A stretch of DNA of 64,000 bases from Kribbella sp. CA-293567 (GTDB lineage Bacteria; Actinomycetota; Actinomycetes; Propionibacteriales; Kribbellaceae). Location of the stretch: NCBI RefSeq assembly GCF_027627575.1, contig NZ_CP114065.1, positions 930,001 through 994,000 on the forward strand, in the 5' to 3' direction. The translations under genes were made by a program, and so were the position numbers. Position 1 is the first letter of the stretch. Every line of letters starts with the position of its first letter. Shown one piece after another: positions 62,961-64,000 of the stretch. The notes below the pieces were generated by a model that saw nothing but the letters and a program-made list of their open reading frames with translations, had not been told where the DNA came from and searched no databases.

Positions 62961-63117
62961 GGCGGAGAACTCGATCCGGGAGCACGCCGCGGTGCGGGCC
63001 GGCGTGAGAGGGATCGCACTTCGGAGATGGGGCGGGTACGGGATTCGGCACTACGCTGTCCTGAACCGCACCAATCGTCTGGTACCCGGCAAGGGACTGG
63101 AACGAACGAGAGTGGAC

Positions 63118-63999
63118 ATGGAACGCATCGGCATCATCGGCTCCGGCCGGGCCGGCAGCGCCTTGGGAGCAGCCCTGGCGTCCGCCGGGCATCCCGTCAC
63201 CGGCGTCACCGCACGCTCGCAGGCGTCGCTCGACCGCGCCGCGAGACTCTTGCCTGACGTTCCGGTCCTCTCGCCTGCGGAGGTGACCGGCCGCGCGGAC
63301 GTCGTACTGGTCGCAGTACCGGACAGTGCGATCCGTGAGGTCGCCCAGAGCCTGCCGCTGACAGCAGGCCAGTACCTCGTACATCTGTCGGGTGCACACG
63401 GACTGTCGGTCCTGCTGCCGTCAGCGGCAACACCTGTCGCCCTGCACCCGCCCATGACGTTCACCGGCGACCAACCAGACCTCAGCGCGATCACCTTCAC
63501 GGCCACCGCGCCGGACGATGCTCGGCCAGTGGTGAAGCGACTGGTCAAGGCGCTGGGCGCTGAGCTGCAGTGGGTGGCGGAGGAGAAGCGTGCGCAGTAC
63601 CACGCAGGTGTGGTGCACGGCGCGAACCACCTGACCACGCTGCTCGTCCAAGCCTTCGCAGTACTGCGAGAAGCCGGCGTCACCGACCCGGCGGCCACAC
63701 TGCGGCCCTTGCTGGCCGCAACTCTCGACAACACGCTGCGGTCCGGTCATGATGCGCTCACCGGGCCGGTAGCGCGCGGTGACGTCGAGACGGTGGCAGC
63801 TCACTTGGCCGTACTGCGAGGGCGCACCGCCGGCACGTACGCCGAACTGGCCCGCGCGACGGTGGAGCTGGCCGCGGCGGACGGCCGGCTGGAGCGCGGT
63901 ACGGCCGAACGGTTCCTCGAGGTACTGGCAGTACGACCGGCAGTGCAACCAGCCGGGCAACCAGCAGGGCAACCCGAGACAGGGGAGGCGCCACGGTGA
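63118..63999 (+). CDS. Rossmann-fold DUF2520 protein
   Basis: Protein of 293 residues: NAD(P)-binding MERIGIIGSGRAGSALGAALASAG, DVVLVAVPDSAIREVA, then the DUF2520 helical domain (VHGANHLTTLLVQAFAVL). It resembles ketopantoate-reductase or ProC-like proteins and in actinobacteria usually precedes panC, so a role in pantothenate synthesis is plausible. ATG at 63118; a GTG six bases upstream is an alternative. The Gln/Pro-rich end (PAGQPAGQPETGEAPR) is probably disordered. Confidence 0.87.
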   Translation: MERIGIIGSGRAGSALGAALASAGHPVTGVTARSQASLDRAARLLPDVPVLSPAEVTGRADVVLVAVPDSAIREVAQSLPLTAGQYLVHLSGAHGLSVLLPSAATPVALHPPMTFTGDQPDLSAITFTATAPDDARPVVKRLVKALGAELQWVAEEKRAQYHAGVVHGANHLTTLLVQAFAVLREAGVTDPAATLRPLLAATLDNTLRSGHDALTGPVARGDVETVAAHLAVLRGRTAGTYAELARATVELAAADGRLERGTAERFLEVLAVRPAVQPAGQPAGQPETGEAPR

Positions 64000-64000
64000 G
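63996..64000 (+). CDS. Start of the next gene, probably panC (cut by the window)
   Basis: GTGAG at the right edge provides a GTG overlapping the DUF2520 stop (GTGA) after an AGGGGAGG ribosome site. Only the first codon is visible. Identity as pantothenate synthetase is inferred from the usual order. Confidence 0.4.

Overview
This window is GC-rich actinobacterial DNA with tightly packed genes, many GTG starts and frequent 4-base ATGA/GTGA overlaps. Several things point to Kribbella or a close relative in the Nocardioidaceae/Kribbellaceae: the class III lanthipeptide operon resembles the flavipeptin type I recall from Kribbella flavida, an F420 (fbiC) gene is present, and the conserved cell-wall/folate gene order is typically actinobacterial. 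The genus is inferred and was not checked by any search.

1-8095: a minus-strand class III lanthipeptide operon. Order of transcription: three-domain synthetase (lanKC), a 46-residue precursor with two labionin-type motifs and a Gly/His-rich segment, a prolyl oligopeptidase, then two ABC half-transporters. The second transporter runs off the left edge. A strong stem-loop with a T-rich tail lies between the precursor and protease genes. The leader region holds repeated GTTAC motifs and an inverted repeat.

8096-21572: a catalase-fold protein; a molybdate operon (HTH-TOBE regulator, modA, modB, modC); an acyl-CoA oxidase-like enzyme with a small acidic protein; a roughly 490-base non-coding stretch with hairpins and a perfect 19-bp inverted repeat; FO synthase FbiC; a TetR/FtsX-type permease pair; and a TetR/DUF2867 pair with a clear operator.

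21588-30328: a sugar uptake and catabolism locus. Binding protein, two permeases, Gfo/Idh/MocA oxidoreductase and LacI regulator form one overlapping minus-strand operon. It is divergent from a GH3 beta-N-acetylhexosaminidase-like enzyme and a glucosamine-6-phosphate deaminase-like enzyme. Three near-identical LacI-type operators tie these genes to a secreted LamG protein. No transport ATPase is encoded, so a shared ATPase is presumed.

30353-44195: accessory genes, many as divergent regulator/target pairs: glycosyltransferase/MarR, secreted cholesterol oxidase/TetR-MFS-thiamine-binding protein, and SDR/XRE regulator. After these come secreted proteins (ThuA-ricin B lectin, Asp-box protein, EEP phosphatase/nuclease, NlpC/P60 hydrolase) and a BASS transporter. 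A short SDR remnant lies at about 44273-44386.

44518-64000: mostly conserved core. It holds a secreted tripeptidyl-aminopeptidase-like hydrolase, ppa, dacB, a DUF2342 metalloprotease-like gene, tilS, hpt, ftsH, folE, a secreted streptogrisin-type protease, folP, an NTF2-like gene, folB, folK, DUF3180, a small membrane protein, an orphan nuoD, two bacterial-PH membrane proteins, a MidA-like methyltransferase, a 2H phosphoesterase and a DUF2520 Rossmann protein. The next gene, probably panC, starts at the right edge. I saw no rRNA, tRNA, CRISPR array, intact insertion sequence or prophage.
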